Assembly (NCBI RefSeq): GCF_001015195.1
Contig: NZ_LDES01000075.1
Location: forward strand, 4,327-68,326
DNA from: Sphingomonas sp. Y57
Lineage (GTDB): Bacteria; Pseudomonadota; Alphaproteobacteria; Sphingomonadales; Sphingomonadaceae
Direction of reading: 5' to 3'
Length of the DNA stretch: 64,000 nucleotides
This document shows positions 30,002 to 38,691 of this stretch, in pieces. A program made the translations under genes and the position numbers. Position 1 is the stretch's first letter, and each line of letters starts with the position of its first letter. The notes beneath the pieces were generated by a model. It had not been told where the DNA came from, did no database searches, and saw nothing but the letters and a program-made list of their open reading frames with translations.

Positions 30002-30729
30002 CAGGCCTTGGCCCCCGCCCCTTCGGTCACTTCGAACCGCTCCACCAGCCCGTCGCGGAAATGGACGATGGTGTGCGCATAGGCGGCCATCTCGGGCTCG
30101 TGCGTCACCATCAGCACGGTTATCCCGCTGTTTCGGTTGAGGTCGGTCAGAAGCTCCATGATCTCGATCGAGCGTTCGGTATCGAGGTTGCCCGTCGGCT
30201 CGTCGGCGAGCAGCACGTCGGGATGGGTGACGATCGCCCGCGCGATTGCGACGCGCTGCTGCTGGCCGCCCGACAGCTCGGCGGGGGTATGGTCCCACCA
30301 GTCGGCCAGGCCGACCTTGTCGAGCGCCGCCATGGCGGCCGCACGGCGCGCCGCCTTCTCCTCCCCGCGATAGACGAGCGGCAGCTCGACATTCTCGAGA
30401 GCGGAGGTGCGCGCGAGCAGGTTGAAGCCCTGGAAGACGAAACCGAGATAGCGGCGGCGGAGCAGCGCGCGCTGATCGCGTTCGAGCTTCTCGACGTGAT
30501 AGCCGCGGAACAGGAATTCCCCCGCGGTCGGCACATCGAGGCAGCCGAGGATGTTCATCGTGGTCGACTTGCCCGATCCGGATGGCCCCATCACCGCGAC
30601 GAAATCGCCCCGCGCGATATCAAGGTCGACGCCCTTGAGCGCGGCGAAGGCGGTCGGCCCTTCGCCGAACACCTTGGTGACGCCGCGGAGCTGGATCAGC
30701 AGCTCGCCGGAGGCGACCTCATTGGCCAT
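30001..30729 (-). CDS. MacB-type ABC transporter ATPase (LolD/MacB family)
   Basis: 242 aa from the ATG at 30729 (MANEVASGELLIQLRGVTKVF); the longer frame starts inside the adaptor gene. Walker A is GPSGSGKST, the Q-loop is FVFQGFNLL, the signature is LSGGQQQRVAIARA and Walker B is VLLADEPTGNLD. It lies between the adaptor (11-bp overlap) and the permease (1-bp overlap). Confidence 0.95.
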   Translation of the reverse strand: MANEVASGELLIQLRGVTKVFGEGPTAFAALKGVDLDIARGDFVAVMGPSGSGKSTTMNILGCLDVPTAGEFLFRGYHVEKLERDQRALLRRRYLGFVFQGFNLLARTSALENVELPLVYRGEEKAARRAAAMAALDKVGLADWWDHTPAELSGGQQQRVAIARAIVTHPDVLLADEPTGNLDTERSIEIMELLTDLNRNSGITVLMVTHEPEMAAYAHTIVHFRDGLVERFEVTEGAGAKA

Positions 30730-32131
30730 TGCGCCGCTGCCCGCTTCCGCCCTGGCCGCTTCCACCCTGGCCGCGGCCGGAACCGCCGCTGCCGGCCGCA
30801 TATTGGCCGATCACGACCTGCATGCCCTCGGTCAGCTTGCCGCCGATCACCTCGGCCTGGCTGCCATTGCTCTCTCCTACGGTGATCTCGACCGGCTGCG
30901 GCTGGCTGCCCGAATCGGCGACGACGTAGACGGTCTGCTTGCTGCCGCGGCCGATCGCCGCCTCGCGCTCGCCCGAACCGCCGCGACGGCGGACGCGGGG
31001 AGCGAGCACGCTGGTGATGCCGCCCCCGCCGCTGGCCGCCGCCTGCCGATCGGGCGTGAAGCGCAGCGCCGCTGCCGGGACCAGCAGGACGTTCTTCTTC
31101 TGGGTGGTGATGATGTCGGCCGTCGCGGTCATGCCGGGGCGGAGCAAACCATCGCCATTGGCCACGGTCAGCCGCGCGGTGTAGGCGACGACCCCGCTGG
31201 TGGTGGCGCTGGCGGTGCTGCCCGACGACGCGCTCGACGTACCGGTGCCGGTCGCGTTGGCGCCGACATCGACCCGCTCGATCGTCGCCGGAAAGGTCCG
31301 GCCCGGAAAGGCATCGACGGTGAAGGTCGCCTTCTGGCCCTTCTGCACCTGCCCGACATCGGCCTCGTCCACCTTCACTTCGAGCCGCATCTGGCGGAGG
31401 TCCTCGGCGATGGTGAACAGGACCGGCGCATTGAACGAGGCGGCGACGGTCTGCCCGGGCTCGATCGAGCGCGACAGCACCTGACCGTTGACGGGCGAAC
31501 GAATGAACGCCTTGGACAGCGCCGTCTGAGCGGAGGAGAGGGTCGCCTGCGCCTGATCGACCGCGGCCTTCGCCGTCGAGACGCCGGCTGCCGCGCGGGC
31601 CGCATCGCCCCGCGCGACGTCGAGTTCGGTCGCCGACGGCACCTTGCCGCCGGACAGTCGCCAGACCTGTTCCTGTCGCCGCAGCGTCGCCCGCGCCTGC
31701 TGCGCCGTCGCTTCCGCCTGCTCGACCCCGGCCCGGGCCGATGCGAGCCCGGCTTCGGCCTGGTTGACCTCGTCCTGGAGCCGCGAGGTATCGAGCTTGG
31801 CGAGAAGCTGCCCCTTCTTCACGCGGTCATTGTTGTCGACATAGACCTCGACGATGATGCCGGACTGCTCGGAACCCACCTCGACCTGGTTGGTCGGCGC
31901 GAGGTTGCCGGTCGCCGAGACGACGACGGTCAGGTCGCCGCGCTCGACCGGGCGGGTCGCATAGGCGGCCTTGTCGTCGCCGCCGAAGATCAGGCGCCAC
32001 AGGATGACCAGCACGACGAGGATGGCGAGGCCGATGCCGATCCGCCGGAACAGTACCGCGCGCGCGGAGGTCGGCTCGACGCCGAGGAACTCGTCCAGAT
32101 CCTGCTGGGGCTGCTTGTCGGGATCGGTCAT
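30719..32131 (-). CDS. MacA-like periplasmic adaptor (membrane fusion protein)
   Basis: 470 aa. A cytoplasmic N-terminus and one TM helix (RIGIGLAILVVLVILWRLIF) precede a barrel-sandwich hybrid (GSEQSGIIVEVYVDNNDRVKKGQLLAKLD), a long alpha-hairpin (~115-210), a beta-barrel and a membrane-proximal domain. A low-complexity Ser/Ala/Thr patch is near 290-310, and the C-terminus is Gly/Ser/Gln-rich. It joins the inner-membrane MacB complex to the outer-membrane channel. Confidence 0.93.
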   Translation of the reverse strand: MTDPDKQPQQDLDEFLGVEPTSARAVLFRRIGIGLAILVVLVILWRLIFGGDDKAAYATRPVERGDLTVVVSATGNLAPTNQVEVGSEQSGIIVEVYVDNNDRVKKGQLLAKLDTSRLQDEVNQAEAGLASARAGVEQAEATAQQARATLRRQEQVWRLSGGKVPSATELDVARGDAARAAAGVSTAKAAVDQAQATLSSAQTALSKAFIRSPVNGQVLSRSIEPGQTVAASFNAPVLFTIAEDLRQMRLEVKVDEADVGQVQKGQKATFTVDAFPGRTFPATIERVDVGANATGTGTSSASSGSTASATTSGVVAYTARLTVANGDGLLRPGMTATADIITTQKKNVLLVPAAALRFTPDRQAAASGGGGITSVLAPRVRRRGGSGEREAAIGRGSKQTVYVVADSGSQPQPVEITVGESNGSQAEVIGGKLTEGMQVVIGQYAAGSGGSGRGQGGSGQGGSGQRRNGQ

Positions 32132-33642
32132 CAGGGTCTCGTTTCGGCAGGGGCGGGCCGCTGGCCGCCTTCATAGGGTCCGGGGGCCGGGATCGGCGCG
32201 GTCTGCCAGCCGCCGCCCAGCGCCTTGTAGAGCTGGATGGTCGCGCTCGCCCGAGCGGCGCGCGCAGTGGCGGCCGAATCCTGGCTGGCCAGGCGGGTGC
32301 GCTGGCTGTCGAGCAGCGACTGGAAGTCGACGAGGCCCGACCGATACTGGAGCTGCGCATAGCGCGCGGAATTATTGGCCGCCTCGTAGCTGACGGCGAG
32401 GTCGGCCTCGCGCCGTTCCGCCACCTCGCGTCCCTTCAGCGCATTCTCGACTTCTTCGAGCGCGGTCAGCACCGCCTGACGATAGGAGTCGTAGGCCGCG
32501 TCGGTTGCCGCACGCTGGCCGAGGATCGCCGCGCGAATCTGGCCGCCTTGGAAGATCGGCGCGGTGATCCCCGCGACGAGGTTGCCGATGCCGTCGCTGA
32601 TGACGTTGCCGATCGAGGTCGACGAGCCCGAGAAAGCCCCCGAGAGCCGCAGCGCCGGATAGAGCTGCGCCGTCTGCACACCGATCCGCGCGCTTTCGGC
32701 AGCGAGGGCGCGCTCGGCGCTGGCGACGTCGGGGCGGCGTTCGATCACCTGCGCCGGGATCGACGCATCGACGCCGGGAGCGAGCGGGATGGAGGCGGGG
32801 GGATCGATCAACGCCGTGATGGCGCCCGGCGCCTCGCCCAGCAGCACCGCTATGCGGTTGGTGGCAGTCGCATAGTCGTTCTCGATCGTAGGGATCGAGG
32901 CCGCGGTCTGGGCGCGGAGCTGGCGCGCCTGTTCATAGTCCAGGCTCGAGACCAGGCCTGCCTGGCGCCGCCAGCCCACCAGTTCGAAAATCTCGTCCTG
33001 TGCGGCCAGATTCTCACGCGCGATCCTCAGGCGGATTTGCGCGAGCCGCGCCTGGACATAGTTGAGCCCCACTTCGGAGGCGATGCTCGCCTGGGTGAAA
33101 CGCAGGTCGGCCGCCCGCGCTTCCGCGGTGGCGCGCGCGGCCTCGACCGACCGGCGAATGCCGCCGAACAGGTCTGCTTCCCACGCAACGTCGAATCCGC
33201 CGCGATAGACAGTAGTGTCGCCGCCGGTGCCGATCGTCTGGCCGGTCGAGGGGTCGATGATCGTACGGCTGTCGGCGCCGACGCTGCGCGCGACCGAGCC
33301 GCTCACCCCCGCGGTCGGCAGCGCCTGCCCCTGGGTACCGCGCAGCGTCGCGCGCGCCTGGCGCAACCGCGCCGCGGCGGCGCTGACATCGAGGTTGCCC
33401 GCAAAGGCCCGGTCGATCAGCTGGGTCAGGACCGGGTCCTCGAAGCTGTCCCACCAACGGGCGAGATCGACCATGTCCTGTTCCGCCGCGATCGTTGACG
33501 ACGCCTGGAACTGATCGGGGATCTTCAGGTCGGATACCGACGGCGGCCGGTAGTCCGGCCCTGCATTGCAGGCGGACAGCAGCAGCAGGCCCAGCCCGAA
33601 GGCGGGACGCACGGCGTTCGCAAGGCGTTCGTCCATCCTCAT
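32131..33642 (-). CDS. TolC/NodT-family outer-membrane efflux lipoprotein
   Basis: 503 aa. The signal peptide has a lipobox LSAC with Cys25. Two OEP (outer membrane efflux protein) halves follow, with alpha-barrel repeats such as AAARLRQARATLRGTQGQALPTAGVSGS and AERALAAESARIGVQTAQLYPALRLSG. QYRSGLVDFQSLLDSQRTRL is typical of NodT-type factors. It is first in the operon outer-membrane factor - MacA - ATPase - permease - EF-hand - response regulator - kinase, and its stop overlaps the adaptor start. Confidence 0.94.
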   Translation of the reverse strand: MRMDERLANAVRPAFGLGLLLLSACNAGPDYRPPSVSDLKIPDQFQASSTIAAEQDMVDLARWWDSFEDPVLTQLIDRAFAGNLDVSAAAARLRQARATLRGTQGQALPTAGVSGSVARSVGADSRTIIDPSTGQTIGTGGDTTVYRGGFDVAWEADLFGGIRRSVEAARATAEARAADLRFTQASIASEVGLNYVQARLAQIRLRIARENLAAQDEIFELVGWRRQAGLVSSLDYEQARQLRAQTAASIPTIENDYATATNRIAVLLGEAPGAITALIDPPASIPLAPGVDASIPAQVIERRPDVASAERALAAESARIGVQTAQLYPALRLSGAFSGSSTSIGNVISDGIGNLVAGITAPIFQGGQIRAAILGQRAATDAAYDSYRQAVLTALEEVENALKGREVAERREADLAVSYEAANNSARYAQLQYRSGLVDFQSLLDSQRTRLASQDSAATARAARASATIQLYKALGGGWQTAPIPAPGPYEGGQRPAPAETRP

Positions 33643-33810
33643 GCCGGCTCTGTTAGCGCCCTTTCATGTCCGGGGATTTCATCGCTGAAACGCGTATGTC
33701 GCGTCGCACATAATCCGCGTCATCGGCTGATCGCAACAAGGACGAACGCGACAGGGTCCCCTTTCGACACCGTCCACCGCGCGGTTGGCGGCGATGGCCC
33801 TTATGCAAAA

Positions 33811-33836
33811 CCCCTTCCCGCCGAGGCGGGAAGGGG
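33811..33836 (-). terminator. Rho-independent terminator of the ompA-like gene
   Basis: A perfect stem CCCCTTCCCG / CGGGAAGGGG closed by a CCGAGG loop. On the minus strand it is followed by TTTT, about 45 bp after the OmpA-like stop. This is a strong intrinsic terminator. Confidence 0.85.
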
Positions 33837-33879
33837 GTCGGAAGCCTTCCGGCGCGTGCCGGGCGACGACCGGATGGGA

Positions 33880-34722
33880 TCAATCGAGCCCGGCGAAGGT
33901 GGAGGCCTGTTGCCCCACCAGCGTCACCTCGACGCGACGGTTCTGCTGCCGGCCGGCCGCATTCGCGTTGTCGGCGACAGGTTGCGTCTCGCCATGGCCG
34001 ACCGCGGTAATCCGCTCCGGCCCGACGCCGAGGCCGGCGAGCGCGTTGCGCACCGACTGGGCGCGTGCCTCGGAAAGCTGCTGGTTGTAGCCATCGGACC
34101 CCTGCGAATCGGTATGGCCGTCGATGCGGACCTTCACATCCTTGTTGGCCTGCAGATATTGGGCGAGCGGCCGCAGACGCTGCGCCGCACCGGGCTTGAG
34201 ATCGGCCTTGCCGGTCTCGAACACCACGTCTTGGAGGACCAGCGTCGCGCCAAGCTGGGTCTGCCGCAGCTGATAGTCGCGCATCTCGGCTTTCAGCCGG
34301 GCGGCTTCGGCCTGCGCCGCGGCGGCATCGGCCTGGGCGCTGGCCGCCGCTGCCTGGGCATCGGCGAGCTGGGCGTTGCTACGCGACGCGGCGTCGGCCT
34401 TCGCCTGCTCCACGTCCTTCTTGAGCGTCGCCACCTTGGCGCGGGTGCGGGCGGTCTCGATCAGTGCGTCGATCTCACCCGCGACGGCCTCAGCCTGGCC
34501 GGCCTTGTCGTTGTCGAGCTTCTTGTCGAGCTTCGCGATCCGGTCCGCCGCGCGGTCCAGATAGACCGCACCATATTCGGCGACGCCGGGCTCGGCGCGG
34601 GCGACAGCGATCTTCTCGCGATATTGGTCGGTGATCAGCTTGTCGGTCTTGTCGGCCATCGCCGGAGTGGCGAGACCGGCCAGCGCAGTGGCGCCGGCGA
34701 GGGTGAGCATGAGCTTGTTCAT
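33880..34722 (-). CDS. OmpA-family protein with coiled coil
   Basis: 280 aa starting at 34722 after a CAGGAGAG ribosome-binding site. The signal peptide (MNKLMLTLAGATALAGLATPAMA) is followed by a helical Ala/Glu/Lys/Asp-rich coiled coil (about 40-150) and a C-terminal OmpA-like domain with FETGKADLKPGAAQRL, RIDGHTDSQGSDGYNQQLSEARAQSV and NRRVEV. It binds peptidoglycan in the periplasm and has no beta-barrel. It lies 22 bp after a DUF4398 gene, a common pairing. Confidence 0.92.
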   Translation of the reverse strand: MNKLMLTLAGATALAGLATPAMADKTDKLITDQYREKIAVARAEPGVAEYGAVYLDRAADRIAKLDKKLDNDKAGQAEAVAGEIDALIETARTRAKVATLKKDVEQAKADAASRSNAQLADAQAAAASAQADAAAAQAEAARLKAEMRDYQLRQTQLGATLVLQDVVFETGKADLKPGAAQRLRPLAQYLQANKDVKVRIDGHTDSQGSDGYNQQLSEARAQSVRNALAGLGVGPERITAVGHGETQPVADNANAAGRQQNRRVEVTLVGQQASTFAGLD

Positions 34723-34744
34723 TGCTTCTCTCCTGTCCGGGGCC

Positions 34745-35086
34745 TCAGTTCGACGCGATCTTGGAACGCTCGGCTTCGAGCGCCCGCGCCTCGGCGGTGG
34801 CGGTAGCGAGATCGGCCAGCGCCTCGGCCTGGCGGGCAAGCGCGAGAGCGAAGCGATCCTCGTCATCGCGGAACTTGGCATTGGCTTGTTCCAAGGTCGT
34901 CCGGCTGCGGTTCAGCACATCGCCGGCGTTGCCGCCGACGCCGGCCTTCTCCGCCGAATCGAGCTTCGCCTTGGCCGCCGCGATGGCGACGCGGGCATCG
35001 TCCTCATCCCCGGCCAGCGCCACGCCGGGCGCAACCGCGGACGTCAGTCCCGCTACGGCGAGACCGATCACAACCATCTTCCTCAT
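34745..35086 (-). CDS. DUF4398-like exported coiled-coil protein
   Basis: 113 aa with a signal peptide (MRKMVVIGLAVAGLTSAVAPGVALA) and a purely helical mature domain (ARVAIAAAKAKLDSAEKAG ... ARQAEALADLATATAEARALEAERSK) of the DUF4398 type. Its function is unknown. It is consistently found upstream of OmpA-like proteins with a coiled coil, suggesting the two interact in the periplasm. Confidence 0.82.
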   Translation of the reverse strand: MRKMVVIGLAVAGLTSAVAPGVALAGDEDDARVAIAAAKAKLDSAEKAGVGGNAGDVLNRSRTTLEQANAKFRDDEDRFALALARQAEALADLATATAEARALEAERSKIASN

Positions 35087-35220
35087 CGTACACTACTCCG
35101 TACTGGATACGCCTCGCGCTCCAACGGGGAGCATGTCGTTTCGGTTCCGCGGCGGCGGCCGGCGAACGATTGTGGAAACCGCCGAAAAGGCCTATCCTGC
35201 GGGCCTGGTCGGAGATGCCG

Positions 35221-36198
35221 ATGGAGAGGAAGCTTCCTGTTATCAAAGGCCTGGCCGCCTTCTGCGCCGCCAGCCTGATCGCCGCGACGGGCAGCGCCGC
35301 CACCGGCGATCCCGTGCCTTCGGCTCCGGAGACGATCCAGGGCAATCGCGACATCAACAAGCGCCTGACCGTGCCGGTGACGATCGACGGCGGCGGCACC
35401 TATCAGTTCGTCGTCGACACCGGCGCCGAGCGCACGGTGCTGTCCCGCGAACTGGCAGAGCGGCTGACCCTCGCCCCGGCCGCACCCGTCACCCTGCTCA
35501 GCATCGCCGGGCAGGACCAGGTTGCCACCGCGATCGTGCCGGGCCTGCGCCTCACCTCGAGCGGCAGCCGGATGGAGGCGTTCGAGGCGCCGCTGCTCTC
35601 CGAATATCATCTCGGCGCGGTCGGCATGCTCGGCATCGACAGCCTGCAGACCAAACGCGTCGTGCTCGACTTCCGGGCGATGCGCATGTCGATCAGCGAG
35701 GCGCCCCGCTCGAACCGGGTCGCGACCGACGAGATCGTCGTCACCGCGCGGCGGCGGCTCGGCCAGCTCATCCTGGTCGATGCCGAGGCCGAGGGACAAA
35801 AGGTCAATGTCATCATCGACACGGGATCGGCGGTGTCGATCGGCAATCCGGCGCTGCGCGAGCGACTCGAACGGCGCAAGCGACTGGGCCCGGTCGTCCC
35901 GATCAGCATCACCAGCGTGACCGGCGGGCAGACCCCGGCCGACTACAGCTCGGTCCACGAGATTCGAATCGGCGGCGTCACGTTGAAGGACATGCCGATC
36001 GCCTTCGCCGACGCACAGATCTTCCACCGGCTGGGGCTCGACAACCGCCCGTCGGTGCTGCTCGGCATGGACGCACTGCGCCTGTTCGATCGCGTGTCGA
36101 TCGACTTCGCCAACCGCAACGTCCGCTTCCTGATGCCGGGCGACGCCTGGCAGGTGGCGCCGCCGCAGCTTGCCGGGATGGTTCCGCACCGCGGCTGA
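35221..36198 (+). CDS. Exported two-domain aspartyl (retropepsin-like) protease
   Basis: 325 aa from the ATG at 35221 (GGAG 7-10 bases upstream); earlier ATGs at 35170 and 35215 are less likely. The signal peptide runs to about ATGSA. Two separate active-site motifs are seen: YQFVVDTGAERTVLS in the first half and VNVIIDTGSAVSIGN in the second. Each half has the beta-strand pattern of a retropepsin unit (LGIDSLQTKRVVLDF; LGMDALRLFDRVSIDF). One chain could thus form a complete pseudo-dimeric active site. The substrate is unknown. Confidence 0.85.
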   Translation: MERKLPVIKGLAAFCAASLIAATGSAATGDPVPSAPETIQGNRDINKRLTVPVTIDGGGTYQFVVDTGAERTVLSRELAERLTLAPAAPVTLLSIAGQDQVATAIVPGLRLTSSGSRMEAFEAPLLSEYHLGAVGMLGIDSLQTKRVVLDFRAMRMSISEAPRSNRVATDEIVVTARRRLGQLILVDAEAEGQKVNVIIDTGSAVSIGNPALRERLERRKRLGPVVPISITSVTGGQTPADYSSVHEIRIGGVTLKDMPIAFADAQIFHRLGLDNRPSVLLGMDALRLFDRVSIDFANRNVRFLMPGDAWQVAPPQLAGMVPHRG

Positions 36199-36259
36199 AA
36201 CTGACGGTTGGATGCGACCGCCGGCAAGGCTAGTCTGCGTCTTTCCGATGGAGAGTCCC

Positions 36260-36811
36260 ATGCGCCCGCTGCTGCCCGTCCTGAGCCTGATCGCCGCCTT
36301 CGCCCTGCCCGCCGCCGCGCCCGCGGCGCTCAAGGTCGGCGCCAAGGCGCCGGTCTTCGAGACGCGCGCGTCGCTCGCCGGGAAGGACTTCGACTTCTCG
36401 CTCGCGAGGGCGCTGAAGAAGGGGCCGGTGGTGCTCTATTTCTTCCCGGCCGCCTTCACCAAGGGCTGCACGGTCGAGGCGCATGAGTTCGCCGAGGCGA
36501 CCGATGACTTCGCGAAGCTCGGCGCGACCGTGGTTGGCATGGCAGCCGACCCGATCGAGAAGCTCAACCAGTTCTCGGTCCAGGAATGCCGCAACAAATT
36601 TGCGGTCGGCGTCGCCATCCCGGCGATGATCAAGGGCTATGACGTCGCGCTGGAGGCGGGGCTCATCCCCAACGTCACCGGGCGCACCAACCGCACCTCC
36701 TATGTGATCGCCCCGGACGGGCGGATCGTCTTCGTCCATTCGGAGCTGGGCGTCGCCGGCCATGTCAGCGGCACGATGAACGCGGTCAAGGCGCTGAAGG
36801 CCAAGCGCTGA
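36260..36811 (+). CDS. Exported peroxiredoxin (AhpC/TSA, BCP-like)
   Basis: 183 aa from the ATG at 36260, preceded by GGAGAG four bases upstream; an ATG at 36248 is poorly placed. The signal peptide MRPLLPVLSLIAAFALPAAAPAA suggests a periplasmic enzyme. The peroxidatic Cys70 is in FPAAFTKGCTVEAHEF (P-x3-T-x2-C), and Cys110 in VQECRNKF is a candidate resolving Cys. It would reduce H2O2 or organic peroxides in the periplasm. Confidence 0.9.
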   Translation: MRPLLPVLSLIAAFALPAAAPAALKVGAKAPVFETRASLAGKDFDFSLARALKKGPVVLYFFPAAFTKGCTVEAHEFAEATDDFAKLGATVVGMAADPIEKLNQFSVQECRNKFAVGVAIPAMIKGYDVALEAGLIPNVTGRTNRTSYVIAPDGRIVFVHSELGVAGHVSGTMNAVKALKAKR

Positions 36812-36813
36812 AG

Positions 36814-37479
36814 ATGGTTCCGAGGATGGCGGCGCGTCCGGCCGCCGCGCTGCTGCTGGCGCTTGCTCCGGCGGGTGCGCTGGCGGCTCCGCTGGACGGA
36901 TATGTCCGCAGGCTCGAATATGCCGCGCTGGTCAGCGACCTCAACGCCCGTCTGCTCGCGACACGGAGCGCGACGCAGACGCTCGAGGGCTGGTGTCGTC
37001 TGCATCGCCTCGCCGACCGGCCGGCGATCGTCGCCGAGCGGATCGCCGGGGCCGACAAGCCGATCAGCGCCGAGCAGCGCGGCCGGCTCGGCATCGGCGC
37101 CGACGAGCCGGTCCGCTACCGCCACGTCCGGCTGCGCTGCGGCGACCGCGTCCTGTCGGAAGCCGACAACTGGTACGTGCCATCGCGGCTGACACCGGAG
37201 ATGAACGCGTTGCTGGATGGCGGCGATACGCCGTTCGGCACCGTCGTCGCACCGCTCGGAATAGCCCGGCGCCCCATGTCCGCCGAGCAATTATGGTGGC
37301 CGCTCGCCGAAGGGTGGGAGATGTACCGCGACATCGAAGCCGCCGACCGCAGCCTGCCCTCGGTCCCGGCCGAGCTGATCCGCCACCGCGCGATCGTCGT
37401 CGACCGGAGCGGACGGCCGATCGCCGAGGTCGCCGAGACCTATGGCGCGCCGCTGCTCGATTTCATGAGTGCCCGATAG
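36814..37479 (+). CDS. Exported protein with chorismate lyase/UTRA-like pattern
   Basis: 221 aa with a signal-peptide-like start (MAARPAAALLLALAPAGALAA). The central part VRYRHVRLRCGDRVLSEADNWYVPSRLTPEMNALLDGGDTPFGTVVAPL follows the strand and 'LTPEMN...PFG' pattern of the UbiC/UTRA fold. Export and a lack of recognised catalytic residues argue against real chorismate lyase activity. It starts 2 bp after the peroxiredoxin stop and is therefore in its operon. The fold call is inference. Confidence 0.65.
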   Translation: MVPRMAARPAAALLLALAPAGALAAPLDGYVRRLEYAALVSDLNARLLATRSATQTLEGWCRLHRLADRPAIVAERIAGADKPISAEQRGRLGIGADEPVRYRHVRLRCGDRVLSEADNWYVPSRLTPEMNALLDGGDTPFGTVVAPLGIARRPMSAEQLWWPLAEGWEMYRDIEAADRSLPSVPAELIRHRAIVVDRSGRPIAEVAETYGAPLLDFMSAR

Positions 37480-37546
37480 TTTTTCTGTCGCGGCGGGCGG
37501 GCGCGGCGCGGTTGGCAGGGACGCCGCGCCTGCCTACCTTCTCCAC

Positions 37547-38581
37547 ATGACCGAACCCGCGCCCTTCCGCCTCTCCGTCCTCGACCAGTCCCCCGTCGCC
37601 GACGGCAGCGACGCGGCCGAAACCGTCCGCAACACGCTCGATCTCGCGCGGACCTGCGATGCGCTCGGCTATGACCGCTACTGGCTGGCCGAGCATCATG
37701 CCTCGATGAGCATCATCGGCGTCGCGCCAGAGGTATTGATCGGGCCGGTGGCGCTGGCGACCAAGCGGATCAGGGTCGGATCGGGCGGGATCATGCTGCC
37801 CCATTTCTCGCCCTTCAAGATCGCCGAGACCTTCCGGCTGCTCGGGGCGATCGCGCCGGGGCGGATCGACCTCGGCCTCGGCCGCGCGCCAGGATCGGAC
37901 CAGCGCACCGCCTATGCGCTCCAGCGGGATCGATCGCGCCGCATCCCGCCCGACGATTTCCCTCAGAACGTGAACGAGCTGCTCGGCTATCTCTCCGACA
38001 GCCTGCCCGCCGACCATCCCTTCGCGCCGCTCGCCCGCTCGCTGCCCGACGGAACGCAGGGCTCACCCGATCCCTGGATGCTCGGCTCCTCGCCCGACAG
38101 CGCGCGCTGGGCGGGCGAACTCGGCCTGCCCTATTGCATCGCCGACTTCATCAACGCGCAGGCAGTGCCGCTCGCCGACATCTACCGCCGCGCCTTCCGC
38201 CCGTCGCGCTGGGCGAGCGAGCCGCACCTGATGGTCGCCAGTTGGGCGATCGCGGCCGACGATCGCGCCGAGGCCGAGGAACTGGCGCTGCCCTTCGCGA
38301 TGATGTTCGCGCACCTGCTGCGCGGCGACACGATCCGGGTGCCCTCGGTCGAGACCGCGCGCGCCTGGAACGCCGCCAACCCCGGGGCGCCGCGCCGCGA
38401 CCGCCGCCTGCTGCTCGGCGACGGCCGCGAGGTCCGCGCCGGGGTCGAGCAGGTCGCCGAGCTCTACGGCGCGCAGGAGATGATGCTGGTCAACATCATG
38501 CCCGACCACGCCAAACGGCGCCGCTCTTACGAGATGGTCGCCGAGGCCTTCGGGATGACGCGGACGCCGGCGGCGGCGTGA
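37547..38581 (+). CDS. LLM-class flavin-dependent oxidoreductase
   Basis: 344 aa from the ATG at 37547 (MTEPAPFRLSVLDQSPVADG). This is a luciferase-like TIM barrel of the single-component 'LLM group' with SVLDQSPV near the N-terminus, YWLAEHHASMSIIGVAPEVLIG, VGSGGIMLPHFSPFKIAETFRLL and RIDLGLGRAPGSD. It binds FMN/F420-type flavin; the substrate is unknown. It is oriented with the upstream genes and ends facing the convergent DUF72 gene. Confidence 0.9.
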   Translation: MTEPAPFRLSVLDQSPVADGSDAAETVRNTLDLARTCDALGYDRYWLAEHHASMSIIGVAPEVLIGPVALATKRIRVGSGGIMLPHFSPFKIAETFRLLGAIAPGRIDLGLGRAPGSDQRTAYALQRDRSRRIPPDDFPQNVNELLGYLSDSLPADHPFAPLARSLPDGTQGSPDPWMLGSSPDSARWAGELGLPYCIADFINAQAVPLADIYRRAFRPSRWASEPHLMVASWAIAADDRAEAEELALPFAMMFAHLLRGDTIRVPSVETARAWNAANPGAPRRDRRLLLGDGREVRAGVEQVAELYGAQEMMLVNIMPDHAKRRRSYEMVAEAFGMTRTPAAA

Positions 38582-38598
38582 GGTAAGCTGCCCCCTCC

Positions 38599-38669
38599 CC
38601 GTTCGTGTCGAGCGCAGTCGAGACACGTTCCGGGAGCCCGCGTCCCTCGACTTCGCTCGGGACGAACGG
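38599..38669. repeat. 71-bp palindromic repeat between convergent genes
   Basis: Ends CCGTTCGT / ACGAACGG with internal GTCGAGCGCAGTCGAGACACG and GTCCCTCGACTTCGCTCGGG. It lies between the LLM and DUF72 stops and can form a long hairpin, so a bidirectional terminator role is plausible. Confidence 0.85.
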
Positions 38670-38691
38670 AATCCCGCGGGGATAGGCCAGC

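Noticed and set aside
30551-32176. 541-aa plus-strand frame opposite the MacA-like gene
   Set aside because: Antisense to a well-supported membrane fusion protein.
36814-37479. True chorismate lyase (UbiC)
   Set aside because: It has a signal peptide and lies in a peroxiredoxin operon; only the fold pattern matches, so no gene symbol was given.
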